Both the position numbers and the translations under genes were made by a program. From Deltaproteobacteria bacterium (GTDB lineage: Bacteria > Myxococcota_A > Polyangia > Haliangiales > Haliangiaceae), in assembly GCA_029565465.1 (NCBI GenBank), contig JAKQOD010000402.1, forward strand, positions 1-33,798: a DNA stretch of 33,798 nucleotides. The letters are read 5' to 3'. Of the stretch, positions 1-10,451 are shown one piece after another (position 1 is the stretch's first letter; each line of letters starts with the position of its first letter). The notes beneath the pieces were generated by a model. It was not told where the DNA came from, did not search any database, and saw nothing but the letters and a program-made list of their open reading frames with translations.

Positions 1-2063
<2,063 letters not shown>

Positions 2064-2068
2064 ACGGC

Positions 2069-2109
2069 ACGGCAGGACCGATCAGACTTCCACCTAGCTG
2101 CCGTTTTTT
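2069..2109 (+). terminator. Rho-independent terminator candidate after the receptor gene
   Basis: A 7-bp perfect stem, ACGGCAG (2069-2075) with CTGCCGT (2098-2104), is followed directly by a T run to 2109. It lies 5 bases after the receptor stop codon. The 22-nt loop is long, so efficiency is uncertain. Confidence 0.55.
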
Positions 2110-2272
2110 GTGTGCAGTTGTTAACCGCTTGATGCGTCGGCACTGCTACCACGGGCAAAGCAGCTCATGTGCGCCAACTCGAGCGCGCGGCCAGCGCTTG
2201 CCATGTATCTCTCAGCGCCGCCGCTGATGTGTGCGTTGGTTAATAATCAGTGGCTCGCGCACTAAGCGCCAG

Positions 2273-3676
2273 CTAAGGCGCAGTCAAAAAGATATCGGCG
2301 TTGTCGTCGGTGGCGGTGCCAGCGTTGGCGGCAACGTTGCCCGCAAAGGTTAGATCCATTTGGAAAACTGTTGTGCCGAGGGCAAAGATCGCGCCGCCTT
2401 TCGCGGAGCCAGGTGTGGCTGGCGTGTTGGTAGGTGCACCAGCTAGCGCCGAGTTATTCGAAAACGAAGCTTTGATCAGCCGCAACGAGCCAGCGCGAAA
2501 GAAGATCGCGCCGCCGAGCCCAGCGCCGCCGCCAGCCTTGGAGCCGCTTGAGTTCCCGCCGAACAGCCCTGGCACGGGATTCACGCCGCCGCCAGAGCCG
2601 CCACCGAAGCCGCCGGCGCCGGCACCCGGAAAACCGCCCGCCCCGCCACCGCCAGCGCCGAATCCGCCGGCGCCTCCATTTTGCTGTTGGCCTGCACCAC
2701 CGCCACCACCACCGGCGCCTTCGCCACCTGGGCCACCCGCGGTGCCAGGGGTACCGCCGAGCTCGCCACTACTACCACCGATGCCGCCAGCGCCGAGGGT
2801 GGTCGTCGAACCACCGCCACCGTTACCGCCAAAGCCGCCACCACCACCACCATTCGTCAACCCGCTGCCATTGGACGCGCCGCCGTTGCCACCTTGTGCA
2901 ACGTTGTCATTGAAGGCAACGTTGCGGAGTTCAACAGTGCCGGCGTTGATAAACATCGCGCCGCCCAACCCTGCACCACCACCGCCGGACCCGCCGCCAA
3001 CACCGAGCCCGCCATCGCCACCCTTGGCTTTGCCATGCGCAAAGCGAACATCTGCTATTTCAAGACTGCCACCACGCACAAACCAAATGCGCCGTTGATC
3101 TTGGCCGGAAATCGTTAGTTGATCGACGCCTGGACCAAACACGACGACGTTTGAATTTGACGTCAACGTTGCATCGAGCGCAATCGTGGCGGGCGTCGGC
3201 AACGCAAACTTGATCGCAACCGGTTGCTGGCTAACATCGGCCACCGCCAATGCAGTGGCAAGCGATCCTGGCCCACTGCTAGTATTGCGGCTTACGGTGA
3301 CCACCGTCGGGAACGGCCGAATGGTGGTCGTCGCAGTTGCCATCGAGCCATCGTTGCCTTGAACCGTCAACGTGTAGGTTGTCGCGATGGTTGGTTGCAC
3401 GGCGATCGGCACGCCACTTTGCACCGCTCCCAACGCTGGCTCGATCGTTGCTGTCACGCCCGTGAACGTAGCCGTTAGTGCCGTTTGCGAACCCGAGACC
3501 AATACTGGTTCGAGCGCAACAAACTTATCAATGGCAGCATGCACCACGGCGGCATCCGGCGCTGCGTCGGGTTTCGCTGCATCGACGCCAGCGTCAACGC
3601 CTTGCTTGGCATCTCCCCCACACGCCAGCCAACCCACCTGCGCAACGATGATCAACACCCGTGATTTGTTTCTCAT
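2273..3676 (-). CDS. Glycine-rich surface lipoprotein with Pmp-like beta-helix repeats
   Basis: Predicted 467-residue lipoprotein. The start at 3676 is chosen because MRNKSRVLIIVAQ gives a signal peptide ending in lipobox WLAC; the frame is open a further 24 codons upstream without a signal. After the Cys comes an Asp/Ala/Pro linker, an Ig-like region (YTLTVQG), and then segments with the GGA[MI] and FxxN signatures of Chlamydia polymorphic membrane proteins: GGAMF with FNDN, GGAIFF with FSNN, and GGAIFA. Between them lies a long Gly-rich tract (GGAGGFGAGGGGAGG style) resembling PE-PGRS or beta-helix loops. This suggests a right-handed beta-helix exposed at the surface, with adhesion or enzyme roles unknown. 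An inverted repeat sits just upstream of the start codon. Confidence 0.82.
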   Translation of the reverse strand: MRNKSRVLIIVAQVGWLACGGDAKQGVDAGVDAAKPDAAPDAAVVHAAIDKFVALEPVLVSGSQTALTATFTGVTATIEPALGAVQSGVPIAVQPTIATTYTLTVQGNDGSMATATTTIRPFPTVVTVSRNTSSGPGSLATALAVADVSQQPVAIKFALPTPATIALDATLTSNSNVVVFGPGVDQLTISGQDQRRIWFVRGGSLEIADVRFAHGKAKGGDGGLGVGGGSGGGGAGLGGAMFINAGTVELRNVAFNDNVAQGGNGGASNGSGLTNGGGGGGFGGNGGGGSTTTLGAGGIGGSSGELGGTPGTAGGPGGEGAGGGGGGAGQQQNGGAGGFGAGGGGAGGFPGAGAGGFGGGSGGGVNPVPGLFGGNSSGSKAGGGAGLGGAIFFRAGSLRLIKASFSNNSALAGAPTNTPATPGSAKGGAIFALGTTVFQMDLTFAGNVAANAGTATDDNADIFLTAP

Positions 3677-3680
3677 GCTG

Positions 3681-3705
3681 AATATTCTATCGCGGACAGA
3701 ATATT
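3681..3705 (-). promoter_or_regulatory. Inverted repeat just upstream of the Pmp-like gene start
   Basis: AATATTCT (3681-3688) and AGAATATT (3698-3705) are perfect 8-bp inverted arms separated by 9 bp, in an AT-rich island ending 5 bp before the start codon at 3676. The 17-bp centre spacing is compatible with a dimeric repressor operator or a 5'-UTR hairpin. Function is inferred only. Confidence 0.45.
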
Positions 3706-3721
3706 TCTGAGCAACCGCGTC

Positions 3722-3740
3722 CGCTTTTTCATAAAAAGCG
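3722..3740. terminator. Hairpin at the end of the cupin pseudogene
   Basis: CGCTTTTT (3722-3729) and AAAAAGCG (3733-3740) form an 8-bp stem with a 3-nt CAT loop, overlapping the stop codon of the decayed cupin on the minus strand. It lacks a separate U tract after the stem, so it is only a possible terminator. Confidence 0.3.
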
Positions 3741-4261
3741 TCCTGCACATGCCCCTACATTTGGCCAAACACAGCGCTGCGCAAACGGCGGCAAATCTTG
3801 CAACCTCGCCCCATACAAATGCAGATGGTACGTTGGCTCCGCACCTTGTACTGAGGTTGCATGAACAGCCTCGCGCGTGAGCGCTACTACCTTGCCAACG
3901 CCGACGTTGCGTTGTGACTGCAATCGAATGCCAGTAGGGCGTCACGCTCGTAGAAATCATTGCGTTCGATACCGCGAATGCCAGCGATCATGGCCCATGT
4001 TTGATATTCATGAGGTGGACTCGAGGTGCCAACACCGTCGGACACGAGGTACAACGCAGCGTGTGCTGATGAAGCGATCAAATATAGCAACTCTTCACCA
4101 GCAGAAGCAGGCAACAACGGCGATGCTTGCCACAACGAGGGCGCCGCTAGTTGCTGAAGTTCGATTACTAAGGTGTCAGCGACTTGTTGCGGCAACGAAC
4201 CATCATGTGGAGGCACCCGCGCGATCAGCGCGTTAGCCAGTTGATCGCGTTCGAGTAGCAT
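3729..4261 (-). pseudogene. Frameshifted cysteine-dioxygenase-like cupin
   Basis: Two overlapping minus-strand frames together spell one thiol-dioxygenase-like cupin (double-stranded beta-helix) of about 177 codons. The first frame (4261 to 3887) carries the N-terminal helices and strands ALYLVSDGVGTSSPPHEYQTW and AMIAGIRGIERNDFYE. The second frame (to 3729) carries VGVGKVVALTREAVHATS and PTYHLHLYGARLQDLP, the C-terminal half of the same fold. The junction lies at about 3905-3940 and needs a net 1-nt loss or 2-nt gain. The usual HxH metal motif reads H84-E-Y86: Tyr (TAT, 4004-4006) replaces the second His, one C-to-T change from CAT. The third metal His (AVHA, codon 3861-3863) survives. Two independent lesions favour real decay over a single sequencing error. 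Confidence 0.72.
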
Positions 4262-4291
4262 CGTGTAAGCCTATCACGCCCAGCCATTGCA

Positions 4292-7012
4292 TTACTTCGG
4301 CAGCATCGCCGCGGGTATCACGACTTGAACGTCTTGCTTAGCTGCGGCGCCAACATTGACGAGCTGGCATTTGGCTGGCATCGGAGGTCCGTTCGGATCG
4401 GGCATACCGCTCAGCGGCACTACACAGAGCGTATGTACGCCTGGCGTAACATTGACAATTTCCCCGGCACCGCCCATCGCGCTGCGCATCGCGAGTGCTG
4501 TTGGCTTCGCTGAAAATGTCGCAAGCTGATCCAAGCTGCGCATGTCGGTTGAGTTCGTAACCGCAGCCACGACATCAGCAGCAACGAGAAACAGTTGCGC
4601 CATCGGAATCGCTGCGCCTACTTCGGATTTGACCGACACCGCTAACGTTACCGGGCCAGGCGACGCGTCGATCGTTACGTGGGCCCGGGTGCCAAGGACG
4701 ACGTCGACTCTGACGATGTACATATCTTTGGGCCGCATGCCGCCACCGCCGATGATCGGGTAAACAATGTACGGCCCGGCCGCGAGGGCATCGAGGGCGA
4801 ACGTACCGTCGGCGCCGGTGGTAGAGAAAAAGTTAGCGTGGGTCGCGCCGATAGGATTTGCAATCACGATGGTATCGGCCAATGGTTTGCCATTGCTGGT
4901 AATGACACCGTCGAGGCCGCCGGTTTTATGCAACACAAGATCGAGGTTGGCGCTGTCGGCGCCGCTTGGCAATTGCACACTAGCGCTGCGTCCAATGTTG
5001 TCTTTGCCGGCGACCACCGTAATCTGCGCCGGCGAAAATCCTTCGATGCGGTAGCGGCCACGTTCGTCGGTGACGGCATCTTTGGCGCCGATGCTTTCGT
5101 CGGGAATATACAATTCTTGGCCACCACCGGTCAGCAACGTGCCAGCCGCAACCTTGGCACCAGCGATTGGCACGCCGGCTTCGTCGAGCACACGGCCCGA
5201 TACCGAACGGCCTGGCTCGACGACGATGGTGCCAACATCGGCGACCTTACCGGACGCAACCATTACGTCGCGCGCTTTCGCGGCCAAAAAATTCTTACCG
5301 TCGACGACGATGGTCTGGGAGCCGGTGGGTGATGCAAGCTCAAACCTGCCGTCGGGGCTCGCAAACGGTGTGGGATACGATGCGCCGATTGCAACCGTGA
5401 AGCTCAGCGGCACCTTGCCATCTTTAAACGCTACCCTGCCAACAATCTTGCTGTCAGCCGTCACCACCAGCTTGAGCTTTGCACCGCCTGGCCGAGCCTC
5501 GACGCTGTTAGCCAAGTCCAAGGCCGCTTCCGATGCGCCTGGGCGAGCTGCCCGCACGCGATAAAGACCGTCGGGTAACCCCGCAAAGTGAAATCCGCCC
5601 CCTTGATCCGTCACCACTTGTTGCACGCCGCGCACTGTCCAGGTTGCGCGCGCTGCTAAACCACCGTCATACACGGGCTCCGCAATCACTTGTGCATCGC
5701 CGACCCCTTGGCCAGTTTGATCAACGACCGTACCGTCGATGGCGCCGACGACGTCGAGGGTCAACGTGAGATCGACGGTGGCGTTCGTTGCGAGGTTCGC
5801 CACGACGACCGCGGAACTACCACTGAGATGCGCTGCCACCACTTCGACATCACGGCGCGATAGACCTGCAATGGAGAAAGTGCCGTCAGTCGCCGTCAAC
5901 GCTTGGCGTTGCTCCCGCCAGTTTACATTGCCGCGCACAACCGCGCGGACATGGGCGCCAGCGATTGCACTGCCCGCGGAATCGACAACCTTGCCTTTCA
6001 CCACGGCGCCGGCGCCAAGCGTCAGCTCGACGCCAGCTTTGGCATGTTCACCGTCGACGATAATTGGAGCCGCCGTGCTCGGCCCAAACGTCGAATGAGT
6101 CGCAGTGAGCCGCCAGGTGCCGGCCGCAAGCGCAGCGAATGCAAAGCTGCCGTCAGGCTTGGACATCACACCGTCGCGGCGAGGATCGGTCACTGGGAAC
6201 GGCGCGCTCGCCGACACGGCGACAACCACGGCACCCGCCACCGGCTTGCCGCGTTCGTCGACGACGCGACCACTGACCGGGCCACCACGATTCAACGCTA
6301 ACGCGATCGCAACCGGCGCGGCTGCATCGCCCGAGGTAGTCACCATCGTGGCAGTCATCGCATGGCCGGTCGCGCGTGCCGTAATCGGCGCAAATCCAGC
6401 GCCAACATGCGTTAACGTTGCAATGCCTTTGGCGTCGGTAGCTGCGTGATAAAGCAAGGTCGAACGCAGCTCAACATCGGCGCCAGCCAGCGGCTTACCG
6501 TCGGTGGCATCGGTCACCGTGACAACTACCGTGCCACCCGGCAACAATCGTAACGTCACTGGCTCTGGCGTCGCCGTCAAGCGCAAACGCGTTGGGCCTG
6601 CATAGCCGCGCTCGCTGGTCGCTTCGATGCGGTAGTCGCGCGCGATCAAGCCTTCGAACACAAAGCTGCCAGCAGCGTCGGTGGTTGCCGTCTTCACCGG
6701 ATTCGCGTCGATCGCAACCTGCGCCCCCGCCACGGGTTGTTCGGCGGCATCAATCACTTGGCCTTCGAGGCGAATCGGCCCGACTGGATCGTCGTCGTGG
6801 AGAAACTCGGGTTGGCGTTGCGCAACCAACGGCACCGCTGCCCGCGGCGGCATGGTGGCCCCGCTGCCCGCGGATGGCGCAGCGATGGGACCGACCGGCG
6901 TGCTCGGCGACGGTTTGCCAGCGCCGCCCCACAGGCCTAGCAAGCGCGTGGCCACCACCGCAAGCACAAGCGCTGCAACTGCAATGGTTGCAACAACGAT
7001 TCTCTTGTTCAT
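4292..7012 (-). CDS. Membrane-anchored protein with about eight carboxypeptidase-regulatory-like repeats
   Basis: 906 residues. The N-terminus MNKRIVVATIAVAALVLAVVA is a single signal-anchor helix without a lipobox, followed by a Pro/Ser/Ala linker to about residue 80. The remainder is a chain of about eight CarboxypepD_reg-like beta-sandwich repeats. Each reads roughly G-x-V-x-D-x2-G-x-P-[IV]-A-G-A-x-V and then T-D-x2-G-x-[FY]-x-[FIL]-x-[AG]-L; examples are GRVVDERGKPVAGAVV with DGSFAFAAL, and GRVLDEAGVPIAGAKV with RGRYRIEGF. This architecture is common in myxobacterial periplasmic or surface proteins and typically has binding or structural roles; no catalytic residues are seen. The gene is probably transcribed alone, with short gaps on both sides. 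Confidence 0.83.
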   Translation of the reverse strand: MNKRIVVATIAVAALVLAVVATRLLGLWGGAGKPSPSTPVGPIAAPSAGSGATMPPRAAVPLVAQRQPEFLHDDDPVGPIRLEGQVIDAAEQPVAGAQVAIDANPVKTATTDAAGSFVFEGLIARDYRIEATSERGYAGPTRLRLTATPEPVTLRLLPGGTVVVTVTDATDGKPLAGADVELRSTLLYHAATDAKGIATLTHVGAGFAPITARATGHAMTATMVTTSGDAAAPVAIALALNRGGPVSGRVVDERGKPVAGAVVVAVSASAPFPVTDPRRDGVMSKPDGSFAFAALAAGTWRLTATHSTFGPSTAAPIIVDGEHAKAGVELTLGAGAVVKGKVVDSAGSAIAGAHVRAVVRGNVNWREQRQALTATDGTFSIAGLSRRDVEVVAAHLSGSSAVVVANLATNATVDLTLTLDVVGAIDGTVVDQTGQGVGDAQVIAEPVYDGGLAARATWTVRGVQQVVTDQGGGFHFAGLPDGLYRVRAARPGASEAALDLANSVEARPGGAKLKLVVTADSKIVGRVAFKDGKVPLSFTVAIGASYPTPFASPDGRFELASPTGSQTIVVDGKNFLAAKARDVMVASGKVADVGTIVVEPGRSVSGRVLDEAGVPIAGAKVAAGTLLTGGGQELYIPDESIGAKDAVTDERGRYRIEGFSPAQITVVAGKDNIGRSASVQLPSGADSANLDLVLHKTGGLDGVITSNGKPLADTIVIANPIGATHANFFSTTGADGTFALDALAAGPYIVYPIIGGGGMRPKDMYIVRVDVVLGTRAHVTIDASPGPVTLAVSVKSEVGAAIPMAQLFLVAADVVAAVTNSTDMRSLDQLATFSAKPTALAMRSAMGGAGEIVNVTPGVHTLCVVPLSGMPDPNGPPMPAKCQLVNVGAAAKQDVQVVIPAAMLPK

Positions 7013-7086
7013 GCCAGCCAGAACGCGGCCGGCCGTAGGTTGTGACAGTGATTTACGACTTTTTGCGCCTGCGCGAACCCGCGTAC

Positions 7087-8430
7087 CTACTTGAGATAAC
7101 TACCGATATGGAAGTAGTACGCTTGGCCGGGCGTCATGTAGATGCTGCGCGGATTCACCGTCACGTTGGTTGGCATCGTGCTGTCGTAGGCCACTAGAAA
7201 CGTCCCGGTATTCGCAACGTTCACGGTGAAATACGCCGTGTTGCCGTCGGCAACCAGGCTGCGCGGATCGGAGTCGGCGGCGCCAGCGAGAATGTCGATC
7301 AATTCAGGGTTGCTGGCCGATAACGGCGCTGCAGGGTTGAAGACAAACAGTTCTCGTCCGACGTCCGGACGATACGCCGACATCGCCACCTTGGTGCCAA
7401 CGCCACGCATAAAGGCGGGCGAGGCACCGTTCATGCCGGGCAACATCTCCACCAGCTTCGGATTCGTAATGCTTGTGGCGATTGCAGGATCATAGACCAT
7501 CAGCTCGGAGCCGGTCGCGCTGTAGTTCGGCGAACCTTCGTAATACAGTTTGTCTCCAAACGCCGTCAGGCTTGATGCCCCACTGTTGTTGGTGGCCATT
7601 ACCTTGGCCGGATTGGTCAGGCTGGCTGGAGCAACAGGATCGTAAACGTAGAGTTCGTTGTCAGCACCGAAGTAGACCTTAGTGCCAAGTACTGCGAGGT
7701 CGCGCGGCTGCGAACTCTGCGGCCCTGGCAAAAGATCAAATACTGCCGGATTGGTTGCACTCGCTGGCGCTGCCAAATCGAAAGCAAACAATTCTTCGCC
7801 GACGCCGGTGCCGGTTGCGCGAAAGATCATTTTCCCCGCCGCAAACACCGGAAATAGCGCGCCTTGGTCGAACATCTTTTTCGGATTATTGCTGCCAACT
7901 GCCAACGCAGGATCATAGACGTACGTGTGATGCGGCGGGCCGTTACTAATGGCAGTGAAGTACAACTTGCCGGCATTTTCGACCAAATAATACGGCGCAT
8001 CGTCGACACCCGTTGCATTGATCGCAAACGCTTCGTGCGGATTTACGTTCGCAGCAAGCGGCGCCGTTGGATCGAACACCCAGACTTTGGCGGAATTGGT
8101 GACGTGGGTTCGCAGGGTAAAATACAACTTGTTGGCAACCATCAACGGCGCCGACGGGTCTTGGCCCGCGTTGCCATAGATTACGGTTGGAGTAGTCGCG
8201 CCCAATGGCAGCTCGAGCAACTCGGTAACACCGGCTTGGTTATCCCCAATGTAATACAGCGCTTTGTGCACAGTTTGCACCGGCGCATCTGGCGTTGGCA
8301 CCGCAGCATCCAGCGCTGGCACCGCAGCATCCGGCGTCGTGCCACCACCACCGCCACAGCCCAGCAGCCCAAGCCCTGCCACCACAATCATCTGCCTAAT
8401 CCAGCCCTCGTTATATTTGGTTTGATGCAT
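7087..8430 (-). CDS. Lipoprotein with seven DP-TNP repeats, probable beta-propeller
   Basis: 447 residues from the start at 8430, chosen because MHQTKYNEGWIRQ precedes a hydrophobic stretch ending in lipobox LLGC; the open frame continues upstream without a signal. A Gly/Asp/Pro/Ala linker follows the Cys. The body holds seven copies of a roughly 45-60-residue unit whose marker is aromatic-x-[YF]-[DN]-P-x-A-x3-x-[TS]-N-P, for example LYVYDPVAPASLTNP, LMVYDPAIATSITNP and LFVFNPAAPLSASNP. Each is preceded by a strand such as GDKLYYEG or GTKVYFGA. Seven copies fit a seven-bladed propeller (inference). It resembles ELWxxDGT-type myxobacterial repeat proteins but with a different signature. Function is not known. 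Confidence 0.8.
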   Translation of the reverse strand: MHQTKYNEGWIRQMIVVAGLGLLGCGGGGGTTPDAAVPALDAAVPTPDAPVQTVHKALYYIGDNQAGVTELLELPLGATTPTVIYGNAGQDPSAPLMVANKLYFTLRTHVTNSAKVWVFDPTAPLAANVNPHEAFAINATGVDDAPYYLVENAGKLYFTAISNGPPHHTYVYDPALAVGSNNPKKMFDQGALFPVFAAGKMIFRATGTGVGEELFAFDLAAPASATNPAVFDLLPGPQSSQPRDLAVLGTKVYFGADNELYVYDPVAPASLTNPAKVMATNNSGASSLTAFGDKLYYEGSPNYSATGSELMVYDPAIATSITNPKLVEMLPGMNGASPAFMRGVGTKVAMSAYRPDVGRELFVFNPAAPLSASNPELIDILAGAADSDPRSLVADGNTAYFTVNVANTGTFLVAYDSTMPTNVTVNPRSIYMTPGQAYYFHIGSYLK

Positions 8431-8531
8431 CTGTCCACGGTAGCGCTCTTGCGCCGCCCCCGGACCACACACGAACCTCACGGCCTCCCGGCTTCCAGCG
8501 TAACATCTGATTATCAATTATGTTTTTTGAA

Positions 8532-8585
8532 CGGGTGGCTGGCACCCGCCCCAAGGGCACCCGTCCCAAGGAGCACCCATCCCAC
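8532..8585. repeat. Hairpin plus three 15-bp tandem repeats in the intergenic gap
   Basis: CGGGTG (8532-8537) and CACCCG (8543-8548) form a 6-bp stem with a 5-nt loop. Overlapping it are three tandem 15-bp units at 8541-8555, 8556-8570 and 8571-8585, of the form GGCACCCGYCCCAAG. The first two differ at one base; the third has diverged. The tract sits between the SUKH-like gene end and the upstream region of the seven-repeat lipoprotein gene, and resembles REP-type intergenic repeats. Confidence 0.65.
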
Positions 8586-8591
8586 GGCCTT

Positions 8592-9668
8592 TTAGATCGA
8601 CCGCACGCCGCGCTGCTTGAGCCACGGCAAAAAGCTTGGGCGCTTCGGCGGCTTGGGGGCCTTCACCTTGTGTTGCTTAAGCCAAGCTTGCAGCACGTCA
8701 CGCGAATCAATTTGGTCCTCATCGTCATCGAACTTTTGATCGATGTCTTCTTCGCCAGTTTTGCGCTTGCTGATCTTGATGAGCAAATCTTCAAGGTTGT
8801 CCGCAACCAAGCGGTATTCACCTTCGGAACCAAGCAACACGATCGCGGGATTAGCTTCCCAGGTTTCGCCTGGATTCCAAAATGCGAACGTCGAACCTTC
8901 GCCCAAGCTCAAGAACTCGATGAAATGGCGGTCCAATGGCTGCTTTTTATTGTAGCCATGAAAGCTCGGCCCAAAGTATGGGTGTCGGCCCGCACCCGCC
9001 AACGAAAAGTAGCCGATCGACCCATGCACCAACGTCCGCACAAGTGCGGCAAAATCGAGCAAACGTGCCCGTGGCGCAAAACTGCGCGGCAAGGATTTTT
9101 CCAACGACGCAAGCCCAACCACATAGCCGTTTTTGGCTTTACCGGTTTTGAACCATTTCGCAAACAACGCTTTGCATGCCGGATTGTTGAGTATCGCTTT
9201 GATATCTGATTCCGTCGCCATTGACGACATATGCTCCCAGCCAATGTCCGCCAAGAATTTCAACGCTGCGACTGCTTTGGCCGCATCGCCGGTTTGCGCA
9301 TATGCCGCCGCCAAATTGCGCGCCAGGTAAGGATAGTTTTTTTGATACACCGCGAATGGCTGCAACACGCGCAACGCTTCCGCTGGCTTTTTCTTTTCGA
9401 TGAAGTAGTAGCCCAGCGCGTTGGCGGCAAGCAGCGTAATCCACCGATCTTGTGGTACCGGCAAGCCACCAGGGCCTTTGGGCTTCTTCGAAAACGGAAA
9501 ACGAATCAACGCCGCAAAGATGTTGGCGCGAAAGCCCACAGCTTGCTTCTGTGCAAACACGTACACATCGTCGTGGGTCCACTTCGACGCTTTGAGCGCG
9601 AGGTAGATTTCGTCGGGCGTAGCGCGCTGCAATTTATCGAGGGCCTTGGGGAACTTCAGTAAAGCCAT
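8592..9668 (-). CDS. TPR plus SUKH (SMI1/KNR4)-like protein
   Basis: 358 residues. The start at 9668 (MALLKFPKAL) is preferred over the longer open frame, which would run antisense through the divergent outer-membrane gene. Residues about 75-145 form TPR-like helices (ALGYYFIEKKKPAEALRVL, NLAAAYAQTGDAAKAVAAL). The C-terminal part, about 195-300, resembles SUKH: GYFSLAGAGRHPYFG, FAFWNPGETW and IVLLGSEGEYRLVADNLEDLL. No signal peptide is seen, so it should be cytoplasmic. SUKH proteins often act as immunity proteins of polymorphic toxins, but no toxin gene lies next to this one. Family assignment is moderate. Confidence 0.68.
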   Translation of the reverse strand: MALLKFPKALDKLQRATPDEIYLALKASKWTHDDVYVFAQKQAVGFRANIFAALIRFPFSKKPKGPGGLPVPQDRWITLLAANALGYYFIEKKKPAEALRVLQPFAVYQKNYPYLARNLAAAYAQTGDAAKAVAALKFLADIGWEHMSSMATESDIKAILNNPACKALFAKWFKTGKAKNGYVVGLASLEKSLPRSFAPRARLLDFAALVRTLVHGSIGYFSLAGAGRHPYFGPSFHGYNKKQPLDRHFIEFLSLGEGSTFAFWNPGETWEANPAIVLLGSEGEYRLVADNLEDLLIKISKRKTGEEDIDQKFDDDEDQIDSRDVLQAWLKQHKVKAPKPPKRPSFLPWLKQRGVRSI

Positions 9669-9834
9669 GGCACACGTATACCTGGCCTTTGAAAGAGCCG
9701 TTGCCGCGCAGTTACATTTTCGGCCGCACCGTGACGCGGTTGTCGCAGTTTTGGCGATCGAGCGCGAGTCGCCGGCCGCAACCAGTTGAAACCATGTAAA
9801 TACGCTCGGCGCAGTGGTTGCAAATGCTGCGTGC

Positions 9835-10434
9835 ATGCATCGTCGACTCGCAACCCTGACTGCCGCCGCAACCATGATGGCAATACCCAGCCGTGCGCAT
9901 GCTGACCTCACTTGGGGCGTGCACATCGGCGGCGGCATCGAGGGCGGCATGATTACCAATGCGCCGCGCCCCGACGGCATCGTCGAAGCCGGCACCATGG
10001 TCGAGTGGATTCTGCCGCACCGCAATTGGGGCTTCGCTGGCTTCGTCGAACAAGTCGCGCGGCAGACGGATACGCTCGATCAGAAAGACGAACTCAAAAT
10101 CGATGTTCTGTTTCGCTACGCGTTACCGAGCCGAACGTTTCGCTTTGGCTTCGGCGCTGGCATGCGCGTGCTTACGCCACACGAAGCCACCAGCGTTTCT
10201 GGCCTCGATCTATTTCGCCTCGAAGGCAGCCGCAACATCGTTACCTGGCACCCTGCTGTCGCACCTGCAATGCCAACTTTACAACTCGAAGGCTACTTCA
10301 GCTGGACCGTCGGCTGCTATCAGCGCGCATCAATGTCCGACGGCGAAACCATGCCCACCAACGGCATCTCTTGTTCCGACACGCTAACGAGTGCGTACGT
10401 GTTCGGGCTGCGCACTACCGCGCATTGGAAGTAA
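9835..10434 (+). CDS. Small outer-membrane beta-barrel-like protein
   Basis: 199 residues from ATG 9835. This start gives MHRRLATLTAAATMMAIPSRAHA, a good Sec signal with cleavage after AHA; a GTG at 9814 in the same frame is less convincing. The mature part has short amphipathic strands rich in Gly and aromatic residues (WGVHIGGGIEGG, WGFAGFVEQ, FRFGFGAGMRV, LQLEGYFSWTVG, YVFGLRTTAHWK), as expected for an 8-10-stranded outer-membrane barrel. It is divergent from the SUKH-like gene with a 166-bp gap that holds no clear promoter. Function is unknown. Confidence 0.65.
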   Translation: MHRRLATLTAAATMMAIPSRAHADLTWGVHIGGGIEGGMITNAPRPDGIVEAGTMVEWILPHRNWGFAGFVEQVARQTDTLDQKDELKIDVLFRYALPSRTFRFGFGAGMRVLTPHEATSVSGLDLFRLEGSRNIVTWHPAVAPAMPTLQLEGYFSWTVGCYQRASMSDGETMPTNGISCSDTLTSAYVFGLRTTAHWK

Positions 10435-10451
10435 GCATCGCGCGGCTGGCC

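Noticed and set aside
2266-2281. GCGCC/GGCGC hairpin at the end of the Pmp-like gene
   Set aside because: Stem of five only, overlaps the stop codon and has no U run on the minus strand.
2301-3098. 265-codon Pro-rich frame on the plus strand
   Set aside because: It is the antisense of the Gly-rich tract of the Pmp-like lipoprotein; Gly codons read as Pro on the other strand. No start signal or domain.
7026-7035. CGGCCGGCCG palindrome upstream of the regulatory-repeat gene
   Set aside because: Simple GC-rich palindrome that recurs by chance; no spacing or repeat to support an operator.
9669-10025. N-terminal extension of the TPR-SUKH frame upstream of 9668
   Set aside because: It overlaps antisense with the outer-membrane gene at 9835-10434 and reads as low-complexity non-protein sequence.
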